A stretch of 64,000 bases of DNA from Okapia johnstoni (taxonomy: Eukaryota > Chordata > Mammalia > Artiodactyla > Giraffidae): NCBI GenBank assembly GCA_024291935.2, contig CM044311.1:23688001-23752000 (forward strand), in the 5' to 3' direction. The notes beneath the pieces are model-generated. The model made no database searches and was not told the DNA's origin. It worked only from the letters and a program-made list of their open reading frames with translations. The position numbers and the translations under genes were made by a program. The first letter of the stretch is position 1, and every line of letters starts with the position of its first letter. Positions 46,769 through 58,544 of this stretch are shown one piece after another.

Positions 46769-46915
46769 AATAAGATGGTTGGATGGCATCACCAACTCCA
46801 TGGACACAAGTGTGAGCAAACTCCAGGAGATAACGAAGGACAGGGAAGCCTGGTGTGCTGCAGTCCATGAGGTCACAAAGAGTTGGACATGACTTCGCTA
46901 CTGAACAACAACAAA
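46769..46915 (+). mobile_element. BovB 3' tail
   Basis: 'aagatggttggatggcatca' to 'gctactgaacaacaacaaaa'. It abuts the permuted Bov-tA directly with opposite polarity. Confidence 0.85.
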
Positions 46916-46924
46916 ATGTATTAT

Positions 46925-46975
46925 TGTTGAAACTTTGATTGTTGATTGATTGATTATTGATTATTATTGATTTCA
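46925..46975. repeat. Imperfect (TTGA)n simple repeat
   Basis: Repeated TTGAT/TTGATTA units are visible next to the BovB tail. Confidence 0.6.
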
Positions 46976-47275
46976 GTCTATAATCAAGATTCATAAAGGA
47001 ATTAATTTATCCAAGAGAATCTTACTTAAACCTCTTCCTCTCATCCAGAAACAAAAACAACAACAAAACCCCAGTTCCCGTTACTTAGTGAAAAAAATAA
47101 AAATAAAATTATACTGAAATAATTTTCTATGATTTAGGGGAAAAGTTATCCATGGCTTTAATAAAATATGACTTATACAAGAAAAATGTGAACAGTTTGA
47201 ATGTCCTTTTAAATACGTGAAACTATTCTTCAGAAATTAAAATATTATCTAAAAGTTTATGCATGCTCAGTGCAT

Positions 47276-47456
47276 GCTGAGTACTCAGTCTCTCAGTCAT
47301 GTCCGACTCTTTTGTGACCCCATGGATTGTAGTCTGCCAGGCTCCTCTGTGCATGGAATTTTTCAGGCAAGGATACTGGAGTGTGTTGCCATTTCCTTCA
47401 GGTATCGAACCCAAGTCTCTTGCATCTCCTGCATTGGTAAGTGGATTCTTTACCAC
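47276..47456 (-). mobile_element. Bov-tA SINE
   Basis: Antisense. Tail 'cagtctctcagtcatgtccg' on the left, with a small deletion in the centre after 'gccatttcctt'. The head is truncated at 'tggattctttaccacatac'. Confidence 0.88.
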
Positions 47457-47772
47457 ATACAATACCAATATTTATATCATATGAAAGGTGCACCAAATGA
47501 CATTCTCCAAAACAAAATAACTGAAAACACATTTATTTAAATTGAATATTACTAATCCACAAAGTATTCTATTTAATACATAGAATTCAAAACTTTAAAA
47601 GTGCAATATTAAAAAAGTTCAATATTAATATTTTCCTTAAAAGATCTTGATACAAAACAAAACTCACATTACTCGTAGTATATTATCTCTCTTTAATTTT
47701 CTACAGTTATTAGTTTGTGTGGTATACTTGAACTTTGCAGAGTCTTCAGTCAGAAAACACATTACTCATTTC

Positions 47773-47962
47773 CTGTCTCCCATGGCTCAGCTGGTAAAGA
47801 ATCTGCCTGCAATGTAGGAAACTTGGGTTTGAACCCTGGGTACGGAGGGTCCCTGGAGAAGGGAATGGCTAACCATTCCAGTATTCTGGCCTGGAGAATA
47901 CCATGGACTGTATAGTCCATGGGGTCGCAAAGAGTCAGACACGACTGAACGATTTGCACACC
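47773..47962 (+). mobile_element. Bov-tA SINE
   Basis: Head 'catggctcagctggtaaaga', body, and tail 'agagtcagacacgactgaac'. Confidence 0.9.
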
Positions 47963-48344
47963 ATGACTTCAAAAGAAATAATAAGTTTAGATAATAAACG
48001 TTGTTATAATTTTAGGGAGTAATCAAGCTTGAGTTTTTCAGTCTTTTTCCTTTTTTTCTTTTAATAGTCTATTCTCTAAGTTTATTCGGTGGTTCTTTCA
48101 GTGTGTTATGTGTAAACACTGGACAGAATAGCACTATGATAAGATGGACTCCCCAGGATGGGTATGTACTAATTGCCATCTGCGTAATGAACTATAGACA
48201 AGTCTACTACATGAATCATACTTATAATGTTTTGCATGTATTAATGACTAATTAGTAATGCTAAAATTAAATAAGATATCACTTTAAAGGTAACACCATT
48301 CTTAATCATAAAGAGCTTCATTTAAATTATTAAGCAGTATTGTA

Positions 48345-48640
48345 GATGGCATATTTGTGTCCTCCAAAATTCACACATTGAAGACCTAACCCCAATTTGA
48401 TGGTATTAGGAGATGAAGAGTGGGGTTCTTATGATAGAATCAGTGCTCTTATAATAAGACATGAGCTATTTTGCTCTTTTTCTCCACCATGTGAGGCCAT
48501 GATGAAAAAGTAACTACCTCCAAGGTGGTTGGAGAGTGCTTCCAACAAAAACTGATCCCAGAACTGTGAAGAAAATCAATTTCTATTGTTTAAACTGCCA
48601 CATCTATGAGCATTTTGTTCTGGAAGACCCCACAGACAAA
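48345..48640 (+). mobile_element. MLT1/MST-type LTR remnant
   Basis: 'tttgtgtcctccaaaattca', 'gaagacctaaccccaatttg', 'ttctccaccatgtgaggcca' and 'agaactgtgaagaaaatcaa' keep MaLR LTR order. Confidence 0.72.
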
Positions 48641-49467
48641 TTGGCAAGAACTTAAAAATATATGCATACATTCCTACTTTTGGTGTCACTAAACAGGATC
48701 TTTAAATTAAACAAATGCAAATATTTCTATTTTGGTATTGTTGTTTGAGGTTTCTAACTAAAATGGAAACTCAGAGTATAATATCTGCATAAATATTTAT
48801 TTGTATTTTAATATTTTCAATAGTCATATAGAAATTCCACAAAAAGTATGATGCAATAAAAGTAAACATCACTATATAATTTTTATATAGTGTAAAAATG
48901 TGTTATCTACATTTAATAAAAATATAACAGATCATTAATAACACAATTTTCAAAAAAGTTAATTTCCTGCACAAAGTGGTTTTGGTTTTCTCCCACTATT
49001 TTGGAAAATTTTCCAGGATAGGGGATATTTCCTATGGAACGTTGCTCTACTTAAAAAGTATGCCTTTTTTTTGGTAGAAGGTCCTAAAGCACTTTTTGAA
49101 TGTTTTCAATGGAAATGTTTGACTATTTTATATGTTCCAGTATATGATGTAAAATAATTACTACCAATTTTATAGTTTAAACCAACTCCATAGCAATCTA
49201 TCTCTCTCTCTCTTTGGATGGAAAGATGAATGGATGGAAGGATAAATGGATGGATATATAGAAAGATTTATTTATATCTATAAATTTGTCTATATTTATG
49301 TATAGATTTAGAGTTGTGGGCAAAAGTTCTGGTCTGAGGCCATCACATACTGACGCAGCTAATCAGTGGAAATTTTCTTTATTCTTCCTTGAGAAGACCT
49401 AACAGACACAAATGCAGGTATTCCTAGGCTCTATAGTCAAACACAATGTACTAAAACAAAACACCAT
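48641..49467. other. Unique AT-rich DNA with simple repeats
   Basis: No gene. Short (CT)n and GGAT/GATG-rich simple sequence lies at about 49199-49260. Confidence 0.5.
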
Positions 49468-50855
49468 TTCAGTTCACTTCGGTCGCTCAGTCGTGTCCAA
49501 CTCTTTGTGACCCCATGAATTGCAGCACACCAGTCCTCTCTGTCCATCACCAACTCCCGGAGTCTACCCAAACCCATGTCCATCGAGTCGGTGAAGCCAT
49601 CTAACCATCTCATCCTCTGTCGTCCCCTTCTCCTCTCGCCCCCAATCCTACCCAGCATTAGGATATTTTCCAATGAGTCAACTCTTCGCATGAGGTGGCC
49701 AAAGTATTGGAGTTTCAGTTTCAACATCAGTCCTTCCAATGAACACCCAGGATTGATCTCTTTTAGGATGAATTGATTGGATCTTCTTGCAGTACAAGGG
49801 ACTCTCAAGAGTCTTCTGCAACACCACAATTCAAAAGCATCAATTCTTCAGCACTCAGCTTTCTTCACCATCCAACACTCACATCCATACATGACCACTG
49901 GAAAAACTATAGTCTTGACTGGATGGACTATTCTTGGCAAAGTAATGTCTCTGCTTTTAAATATGCTGTCTAGGTTGGCCATAACCTTCCTTCCAAGGAG
50001 TAAGCGTCTTTTAATTTCATGGCTGCAATCGCCATCAGCAGTCATTTTGGAGCCCCCCAAAATAAAGTCTGACACTGTTTCCACTCTTTCCCCATCTATT
50101 TCCGATGAAATGATGGGACCGGATGCCATGATCTTAGTCTTCTGAATGTTGAGCTTTAATCCAACTTTTTCACTCTCCTGTTTCACTTTCATCAAGAGGC
50201 TCTTCAGTTCTTCTTCACTTTTTGCCATAAGGGTGGTGTCATCTGCATATCTGAGGTTATTGATATTTCTCCCAGCAATCTTGATTCCAGCTTGTGTTTC
50301 TTCCAGCCCAGTGTTTCTCATGATGTACTCTGCATATAAATGAAATAAGCAAGGTGATAATATACAGCCTTGAAGTACTCCTTTTCCTATTTGGAACCAG
50401 TCTGTTGTTCCATGTCCAGTTCTAACTGTTGCTTCCTGACCTGCATACAGGTTTCTCAAGAGACAGGTCAGATGGTCTGGTATTCCTATCTCTTTCAGAA
50501 TTATCAACAGTTTATTGTGATCCACACAGTCAAAGGCTTTGGCATAGTCAATAAAGCAGAAATAGATGTATTTCTGGAACTATCTTGCTTTTTCAATGAT
50601 CCAACGGATGTTGGCAATTTGATCTCTGGTTCCTCTGCCTTTTCTAAAACCAGCTTGAACATCTGGAAGTTCACGGTTCACATATTGCTGAAGCCTGGCT
50701 TGGAGAATTTTGAGCATTACTTTACAGCATGTGAGATGAGTGCAATTGTGCAGTAGTTTGAGCATTCTTTGGCACTGCCTTTCTTTGGAATTGGAACGAA
50801 AACTGACATTTTCCAGTTCTGTGGCCACTGTTGAGTTTTCCAAATTTTCTGGCAT
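49437..50855 (-). pseudogene. BovB RT to C-terminus: one frame, two nonsense mutations
   Basis: The open blocks 50855-50580, 50525-49848 and 49829-49437 share a single reading frame (offsets are multiples of three), so there is no frameshift over about 1.4 kb. One stop (50580-50582) replaces the codon after IIEKAR. The other (49848-49850) follows KKAEC where other copies read CGA, a C-to-T change at a CpG. Between them motif A, the GVLQGCILSP block and YADD are intact. This is the best preserved RT core in the window. Confidence 0.85.
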
Positions 50856-51874
50856 ATTGAGTGCAGCACTTTCACAGCATCACCTTTGAGGATTTGAAAT
50901 AACTCAACTGGAATTCCATCACCTCCATTAGCTTTGTTTGTAGTGATGCTTTCTAGGGCCCACTTAACTTCACATTCCAGGATGTCTGGCTCTAGGTGAG
51001 TGATCACACCATCGTGATTTTCTGGGTCGTGAAGATCTTTTTGTACAGTTCTTCTGTGTATTCTTGCCACCTCTTCTTAATATCTTCTGCTTCTGTTAGG
51101 TTCATACCATTTCTGCCCTTTATCGAGCCTATCTTTGCATGAAATGTTCCTTTGGTATCTCTAATTTTCTTGAAGAGACCTCTAGTCTTTCCCAATCTGT
51201 TGTTTTCCTCTATTTCTTTGCACTGATCACTGAGGAAGGCTTTCTTATCTCTCCTTGCTATTCTTTGGAACTCTGCATTCAGATGGGAATATCTTTCCTT
51301 TTCTCCTTTGCTTTTCACTTCTCTTCTCTTTGCAGCTATCTGTAAGCCCTCCTCAGACAGCCATTTTGCCTTTTTGCATTTCTTTTCCATGGGGATTGTC
51401 TTGATCCCTGTCTCCTGTACAATGTCACGAACCTCTGTCCATAGTTCATCAGGCACTCTGTCTATCAGGTCTAGTCCCATAAAGCTATTTGCCACTTCCA
51501 CTGTATACTCATAAGGGATTTGATCTAGGTCATATCTGAATGGGCTAGTGGTTTTCTCTACTTTCTTCAATTTAATCTGAATTTGGCAATAAGCAGTTCA
51601 TGATCTGAGCCACAGTCTGCACCCGGTCTTGTTTTTGCTGACTGTATAGAGCTTCTCCATCTTTGGCTGCAAAGAATATAATCAATCTGATTTCAGTGTT
51701 GACCATCTGGTGATGTCCACGTGTAGAGTCTTCTCTTGTGTTGTTGGAATAGGGTGTTTGCTATTACCAGTGCGTTCTCATGACAAAACTCTATTAGCCT
51801 TTGCCATGCTTCATTCTGTACTCCAAGGCCAAACTTGCCTGTTACACCAGGTGTTTCTTGACTTCCTACTTTTG
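49468..51874 (-). mobile_element. BovB LINE, 2.4 kb, 5' truncated
   Basis: Runs from the 3' terminus ('cagttcacttcggtcgctca', left) to the endonuclease core, stopping at the codons for 'WNAKVG'. It is the longest BovB in the window. Its truncated 5' end meets a second, older BovB at 'tttgcat', a string both elements would have there. Confidence 0.95.
51004..51570 (-). pseudogene. BovB linker region
   Basis: Open frame of 188 residues (TSPFRYDLDQIPYEYTVEVA, RVPDELWTEVRDIVQETG, KKAKWLSEEGLQIAAKRR, EDIKKRWQEYTEELYK) joining endonuclease to RT. A frameshift near 51030-51070 moves the continuation to the frame at 51070-50717 (LEPDILECEVKWALESITTN, PVELFQILKGDAVKVLHS). A second shift leads into the RT. 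Confidence 0.8.
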
Positions 51875-52577
51875 CATCAGATGACCAAAATACTGGTGCT
51901 TCAGCTGCAGCATCAGTCCTTCCAACCCTGAGTATTCAGGGTTGATTTCCCTTAAAATTGATTCGTTTGATCTCCTTGCTGTCCAAGTCTTTCAGGAGTC
52001 TTCTCTGGCACTACAGTTTGAAGGCATCGATTCTTCGTTGTTCTTCCCTTTTTACAGTCCAGCTCTCACAACCATACGTGATCATTGGGAAGACCATAGC
52101 CTTGACTATACAGACCTTTGTCGGCAGAGTCATGTCTTTGCTTTTCAACACACTGTCTAGGTTTGTCAGAGCTTTTCTGTCAAGAAGCAATAGTCTTCTG
52201 ATTCCATGGCTACAGTCACCATCACAGTGGTTTTAGAGCCCAAGAAGAGGAAATCTGTCACTACTTCCACATTTACCCTTTCTATTTGCCATGAAGTAAT
52301 GAGGCTGGATGCCACGATCTTAGTTTTTGCGTGTTTTTTTTTTTAATATTTAGTTTTAAGCTGGCCCTTTCACTCTCCTCCTTCACTCTCATCAAGAGGC
52401 TGTTTAGTTCATCTTCACTTTCTGTCATTAGAGTGGTATCATCTGCATATCTGAGGTTGTTGATGTTTCTCCCAAATATCTTGATTCCAGCTTGTAACTC
52501 ATCCAGCCTGGCGTTTCTCATGATGTACTCATTGTATAAGTTGAAGAGGGTGACAGCAGACAGACCTATCGTACTCC
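51875..52577 (-). mobile_element. Older BovB copy, diverged subfamily
   Basis: Antisense BovB from the C-terminal region ('catcagatgaccaaaatact') to the RT palm ('ggcgtttctcatgatgtact'). Differences from the neighbour are many ('ccatacgtgatcattgggaa', 'aagcaatagtcttctgattc'), matching an earlier subfamily. It lacks its own 3' end. The 161-residue frame at 52282-52767 mixes this RT piece with translated simple repeat. Confidence 0.88.
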
Positions 52578-52768
52578 ATATGTGTATGTATGTGTGTGTG
52601 TATACATATACATATGTGTATACACACACACTGTATGTATGTGTATATACACACATATAAATATGTGCACATACACATATATATGCATATACATGTGTAT
52701 ATATGCATACATATATCCATATGTGTATATATGCACATATATCCATATACATTATATATGTACACATA
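52578..52768. repeat. (TATG)/(TACA)n compound simple repeat
   Basis: About 190 bases of alternating purine-pyrimidine TATG, TGTA and CACA units, with internal self-complementarity. It lies between an old BovB and a Bov-A tail. Confidence 0.92.
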
Positions 52769-52770
52769 CA

Positions 52771-52815
52771 CTTGTTCAGTCATTAAGTCATGTCCAACTC
52801 TTTGCTACCCTGTGG
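52771..52815 (-). mobile_element. Bov-A/BovB tail remnant
   Basis: 'ttgttcagtcattaagtcat' and 'ccaactctttgctaccctgt' give only the last ~45 bases of the shared tail. The simple repeat separates it from the old BovB. Confidence 0.7.
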
Positions 52816-52849
52816 TAAAATATACTATTTTTTTCATTTTTTTATCTTG

Positions 52850-53330
52850 CTAGACTTTGAAATAACACATAAAACTGAAGTATATCAAAACAGAGTTCAC
52901 TCATTTTTAAAATTATGTAATATACAGGCATACAAAAAGGAGCAAAGGATGGCATAATGAATAATTACGAGCCAACAATAGAGCTTAAACAACAGAACTT
53001 TGCCGTTAAGAGTTTAGGTACCAGCCTCCACATCCATGAGTGTGTTTATCTTACCTCCCCACCCCAGAAGTAACTACTGTGTTAGGTTTAGTTTCAATTA
53101 TTCCTATGCATTTTATGTAGTTTTATTGCATATGTATTCATCTTTAATAATGCTTTTTCTCAGCCTTATGTTTGTGAGAATCTTATAAGAATGCACTACT
53201 GTATTTTGGGGGTGGTTAGCTATTTAGATTTTGCACAGTTGATCACTATTACAAGAGACTTCACGGTAACTATTCTAACATTACTTCATGCACAAAAGGA
53301 ATCGGAGTTTATAAACTTAAGAGTGGAATT
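52850..53330 (-). mobile_element. Ancient L1 3' UTR remnant
   Basis: 'aacaacagaactttgccgtt', 'agaagtaactactgtgttag', 'ttatgtttgtgagaatctta' and 'cttaagagtggaatttatga' follow the order of antisense L1M/HAL1 3' sequence. Confidence 0.5.
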
Positions 53331-55270
53331 TATGAGTTTCCCTTGATTTTTAAAGAAATACCTCTACCTTTTCACCTTTATGATTACAATTGCAGCTTCT
53401 TTGGTAGACATCATTCAGCAAACTAACACAGTTCCTTTATAGTCTCAGAATGAGAAAAAAAAATTTTGTCATGAAAGAACATTGAATATTATGAAATATA
53501 TTTCCAGCGCTCTTAAATTTATCCTTAACCATATTAATATGTAGTAGATGAAGGAATTTCAAATGTTAAGCTACTCTTGATTTTCTATATTAAATTCAAA
53601 TTGTTAGTATGTATTTTTTTATACATAGTACTGGGTTTGATGTTTTAAAATTTACTTACAACACACATCACTTGCCCAAGTGTACTTTTCTCATGCTTGT
53701 TTTTTTCATATTAAAACTATTATATAATTGCAGAAGTATTTTTTCTTTTTTGGAAGAAATTTTTTTTCAAATTTTTTCTTCATTGGAAGAATTTATATTG
53801 ATTTGAAAACATCTGTGTTTGTTTTAAATCAGTGCTACAACATCTAGGTCAAGACGGTTCTGTGTATATGTGGGGTATGGAGATGAGGGTAAATATTTAG
53901 CTTTGACTGATTTTATTTTAGTTGAGTTCATTTTTCCTTTTACTACTTGAGTAAACTTTGATAAATTAACAATTTTCTAGAAAACTTACACTTGTGGTGT
54001 CTGTCTACTTACTTCTTTGCTCTTCCAGGGCTCTCTCTCTCTCTCTGTATAGTAGTAGCTCCTTCGAGGACATCTCTACCAATGGATTTGACTGGAAAAA
54101 GCAATATCCTTAATATATTTTTACCAGTAATGATACTAACACTAGATTAACTATATGTATATGTTGCTGAGAGTGACAATTTGAAGTCATGATGCTTTAC
54201 TGTGATCAAAAATCAGGGTCAAAAAACATTTAGGTTTTTCAACATTTTATGGCAGGAGTGCTTGGATAATATTTTGAGAACCAGTGGTCTAGATGAGGCC
54301 TGAGATAGTATACTGTATTGGCTCCTGCTACAAGTAGGAAGAAGCATCTAATGTGAAACAACATTCAAATCTTTTTTACCATATCAGATAATGCTCAGAA
54401 CTTGGTTAGCATAATGACTGTTTTAATAAATGATTTGCCAAAACATAATAGGGATTGCCACCTTTTAGTTTATATTTCCTTTTGTTGAACATTCCAACTT
54501 CAGTAAAGAAAAAAGTATTAATCTGAATTACATTTAGTAGTGAAAGGAAACAAAAATTAACAAAAGTGGTTTCATGAAGTAGATTTTTTTACTCCTGTAC
54601 AGAACTAAAGTCCAACTAGTAGTCTAGGACCAGTGTATCACTTCTACTTTAAAAAATCATCAGACTTATGATCATCATGTTTCTCCACTGTACAGAATCT
54701 TAAACCTCAGGATGAACCATGGCTCTCTACACATCCCAGGTGGCAGAATGGAGAATAAAAAAAAAGAGATCATCTGCCTTTCTAATGATACTTTACAAAA
54801 ACTGCACACACTACTTCTGCTTGTATCTAACTTGATTGCCTTTAGGATAACTATATCTCACTTCAAGTGGTCTGCAGAATTTTAGTGTTTATTCAGAGTA
54901 GCCAAATTTCTGATGCAATTTAGGATTCCATCAAGGAGAAGAAAAAAAAATATAGGGATATATATTCACTGATACACAAATTTTCATCTCCTTTTTATTA
55001 CAGTTGTTCTACATGATACATTGTCATTTCAAAATCTCCAGAAGGATTTTTTTTTTTTAATTTATGCTGCTGGTTTTGGAAAACTCTTAGGTCCCTCTTT
55101 GAGCATGTCTTTTCCTACATCTTAAATTAACAGTTTCAGGAAATCCAAAGCATATGTGCTTTGCCTCTCCCTGGTTAATTTCTCACTTAAAGATTTTTCT
55201 GGGCCACGATTTGTGAAAATTCAACCTATAACCCTATTTCACAAGGCCTAGCCTGTAGAAGTGAAACATC
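53331..55270. other. Mostly unique AT-rich DNA
   Basis: No gene recognised over 1.9 kb. 'ttttgagaaccagtggtcta' at about 54272 resembles the terminus of a MER5-type hAT transposon, but the rest is not recognisable. A short (CT)n run is near 54031. Confidence 0.4.
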
Positions 55271-55355
55271 TTATGCCAGGGATCATACCCATGTCTCTTA
55301 CTTCTCCTGCATTAGCAGGCAGGTTCTTTACCACTGGTGCCAGCTGGGAAGCCCA
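55271..55355 (-). mobile_element. Bov-tA head fragment
   Basis: Only the tRNA-like head and ~30 bases of body remain, ending with 'gtgccagctgggaagccca'. Confidence 0.8.
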
Positions 55356-55369
55356 TAATATACGATAGT

Positions 55370-55683
55370 GAAAAATGCAAGTCCCTCAGTCATGTCCAGA
55401 CTCTTTGCGACCCCATGGACTATACAGTCCATGGAATACTCCAGGCCAGAATACTGCAGTGGGTAGCCTTTCCCTTCTCCAAGGGATCTTCCCAACCCAG
55501 GGATCAAACCTAGGTCTCCCACATTGCAGGCAGATTCTTTACCAGCTGAGCCACAAAGGAAGCCCAAGAATACTGGATTGGGCAACCTATCACTGCTCCA
55601 GTGGATCTTCCAGACCCAGAAATTAAACTGGGGTCTCCTGCATTGCAGGTGGATTCTTTACCAACTGAGCTATCAGGAAAGCC
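55370..55683 (-). mobile_element. Dimeric Bov-tA SINE
   Basis: Two tRNA-like heads in tandem on the minus strand (right 55683-55567; left 55566-55370 with Bov-A tail), the same arrangement as at 34669. Flanks taatatacgatagt (55356-55369) and taatatgctatagt (55684-55697) match at 12 of 14 bases. Confidence 0.88.
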
Positions 55684-55697
55684 TAATATGCTATAGT

Positions 55698-56748
55698 ATA
55701 TATTGTATATAATTACATTGCATGATTAATTAGCATATGTCTGAAAATATTTGCCTATGCATCCAAATTTTTAGCAAATACTTAAGTGGACAAGCAATAT
55801 GCTTTATCATTATTAAAATCTACATTATGGAAAATCTCAATGGCATTGTGAAGATCATCCTAGAGCTAGTTTAGCATGAATATATGAAAATCCAATTTAT
55901 ATTTGCTGTTGTATGCAATTAAAATGTGGAATTGATCCCAATGCTAATATTATATGATTGTCTTATTTTTTGTTAAAAAAATGTATATAGTAATTTGTAG
56001 CTGTATTATGACCTTGAATGTAAAGTGCCTAAGTACATAAAATTGTTTCCCTATTTGTTAATTAATGTTACTGTGTTACTTTGTGAATATTCCTATTATT
56101 TATATTATTTTGTTGTCTAATTTTGCTATTTCTCTTTTTATATATACATGTTTATCTTAGGTAAAAAATTTACTTTGTTGCTTTGGAATATTTAGGTAAG
56201 TTTTCCTGCCAGCAGGCTAACGGTATTTTTTGTTTCCTTCAAGAATGATAGTAAAGCTTAGAAATCCATTTTAAGATGTGTCTGGTAATAATTTCTCAAC
56301 TGTCATGGTCTAACACACCCTTGTAAATTCTACAGGTGTCTAGGGACCTGTTTGGGCATCTATTATAGGGAATGAAATGCCAATAAACAGTTGTTCTTCT
56401 GTCACTGTAGTTACTGTCACTCCCAAGAGTCTTTCAGTCTCCATTACATAATAGAGGTTACTCCAAGAAGTAGTCCAGGGATAACAGCTCCTGCCAAACT
56501 TCACACTGACTGGGCTTTTTCATAGAATTCATTAAATTTTAGATAAAGCAAATGAAGTTCCAAGTTATCAAAATTATTCATAAGATAAAGGACTTTATGA
56601 ACCTTGCAAAAATTAGAAAAGTATTAGAAGCATTTAAAAAATATCTTCCCTCTATTCTCTGTTCTCTTCTGCCATAGAAAATATTTGCTTAAACACAGGA
56701 CTTTCTCATCTTAGACCATGAAAGACATGAAGAAAAATAAGGTCATTC
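55698..56748. other. Unique AT-rich DNA
   Basis: Nothing recognised. Confidence 0.5.
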
Positions 56749-56760
56749 TTCTTACTGTTG

Positions 56761-56831
56761 TTTTTTGTTCAGTCACTAAGTTGTCTCCAATTCTTTCTGA
56801 CCCCATGGACTGCAGCATGCCAGGCTTTCTG
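56761..56831 (-). mobile_element. Bov-A tail insertion with target duplication
   Basis: About 70 bases of antisense Bov-A/BovB tail ('gttcagtcactaagttgtct', 'ccccatggactgcagcatgc'). The 12-mers ttcttact(g/c)ttg at 56749-56760 and 56832-56843 differ at one base, so this is a genuine, very short insertion. Confidence 0.82.
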
Positions 56832-56843
56832 TTCTTACTCTTG

Positions 56844-58544
56844 ACATTATTACTGTATTGCTGCATCTTGCTCATCAACACACTAATATTTAAGTATTTT
56901 GTCCAATGATATTAAAGTATGATGCTTCCTTAATCTACTTCTGGAAGTTGGTAATTACATTCTATAAGATAACCTTTAAGTGTAACATTATAAAATAAGG
57001 TCATAAATATATTTTGGTTTTACTTAACAAAACACTGTCCTGCTAAAAATATTGCTTTTATTATTGCCAGTAATTAACCTCGGATAGTTACAATTTCAAC
57101 ACCTTCTCACAGAAAGGAGTATAAATCATTTCATACACTTTAATGCACTATACCAATTAACTGTAGAATATTGTACTAACAGGGGCTCAATAAAAACTTA
57201 CTAAATCAATGCCTCTATATGCTTATATGCTGTAGCATATAAAGGAAATTTGTTTGCAAGGTATAGGTGTTGACTCCAAAAGGGAAATTTGTGTTGTATA
57301 TATTTAGCTTGGAAACTTCATGTAGGTACTGATACTACATGTGAGTTGACAGAAGTCAAGTTATGGAATATAAGAAGAAATTGGAGGGATTAGGACTTTG
57401 AGGAATAGCAGTTTCACAAAGAGCCTAGAAATCTCTAATTACTACTGAATCCACTGCTTTGTAACCATTGTTGGCATATCTTGTTTTGACTATTGAAGAA
57501 CAAAAGCTTCTTTATTTTTCTTTGTTTCTGTTTCCATGAATAATGAGGATGCTTCTGAGACACTAGCAGAATTTTCATGGGTGATGGTTAAATGAATTCC
57601 AAAGGGTAGGGGTAGAGAAGACAAAAGAAAAGAAGAATGGTGTAGAAACATGTAACTATTGATTAAATAAATCTCAAATATTTACTCAAGTATTCATTTG
57701 AATTTCGTCATTAATTTGAATAAAATTATTTGCTATTTAACTATAAAATTCCTAGTAGATTCTGATTCCCTAAAATACCTGGTGAGAAAAAAGTTGAAGA
57801 AAAGAGATGAAAAAAATACAGACCTGTATAGTTGATAGAAAAAAAAGTCTAAAGTCTACTCACTTTAATATTAATTTGGGTTGTTGAGAAATCTTTTGAA
57901 ATGAGCATTTCAATTGTTAGGAATTTTTGATATTAAATATATTATGTTTTACAAATGAATTATCCATTTGGAGTAAAAACTAGACACTTATTTTTCATAT
58001 ATATAAACTTTTTAAAAGTTTCATGCTGAGTAAGTCTGAAAAACTTTCATTCATGGAGTACTTTCTTCCTTATTCCTTCTTTATTCAGATTCAGCCTCTC
58101 AACACGTTGATGGATGTCAGAGACTAATTTAAAATGGGGAAAACTATCAGATAAAAATTATTAAAAACATTGTGTCAATATCAAAATAACCTGCTATATT
58201 ACTAAACAAGGAGATGCAAGTGATATTAGTTGAAACCGTGTCTCTCAAGATTTTCATTTGAGGGAGCATGGGATTTAGTGACAGAAATGTAGGATTTGAA
58301 GGAAACTATCTATTAACATATATTGAAATTCCTTAACTTCCTCCAGAAAGTTTTCAAGATTGCTGGAATTTTCAATTAAAGTTTAATCACTTTCCAGCCT
58401 ATATTATTCTCAGAATCTCTTTGGGTGTAGAGAAAGATTTTCTATATGTAAAGTGGATACTATATAACTTCTTCCAAAATCAAGACTAGCCTCTACATTA
58501 AAAACAATAATTGATATAAAATTTAGATAGCATTAAGCTAACAA
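56844..58544. other. Unique AT-rich DNA
   Basis: 1.7 kb with no recognised gene or dispersed repeat. Confidence 0.5.

Noticed and set aside
52282..52853. Tyr/Ile/Cys-rich frames on both strands
   Set aside because: They are translations of the (TATG)/(TACA) simple repeat joined to old BovB sequence.
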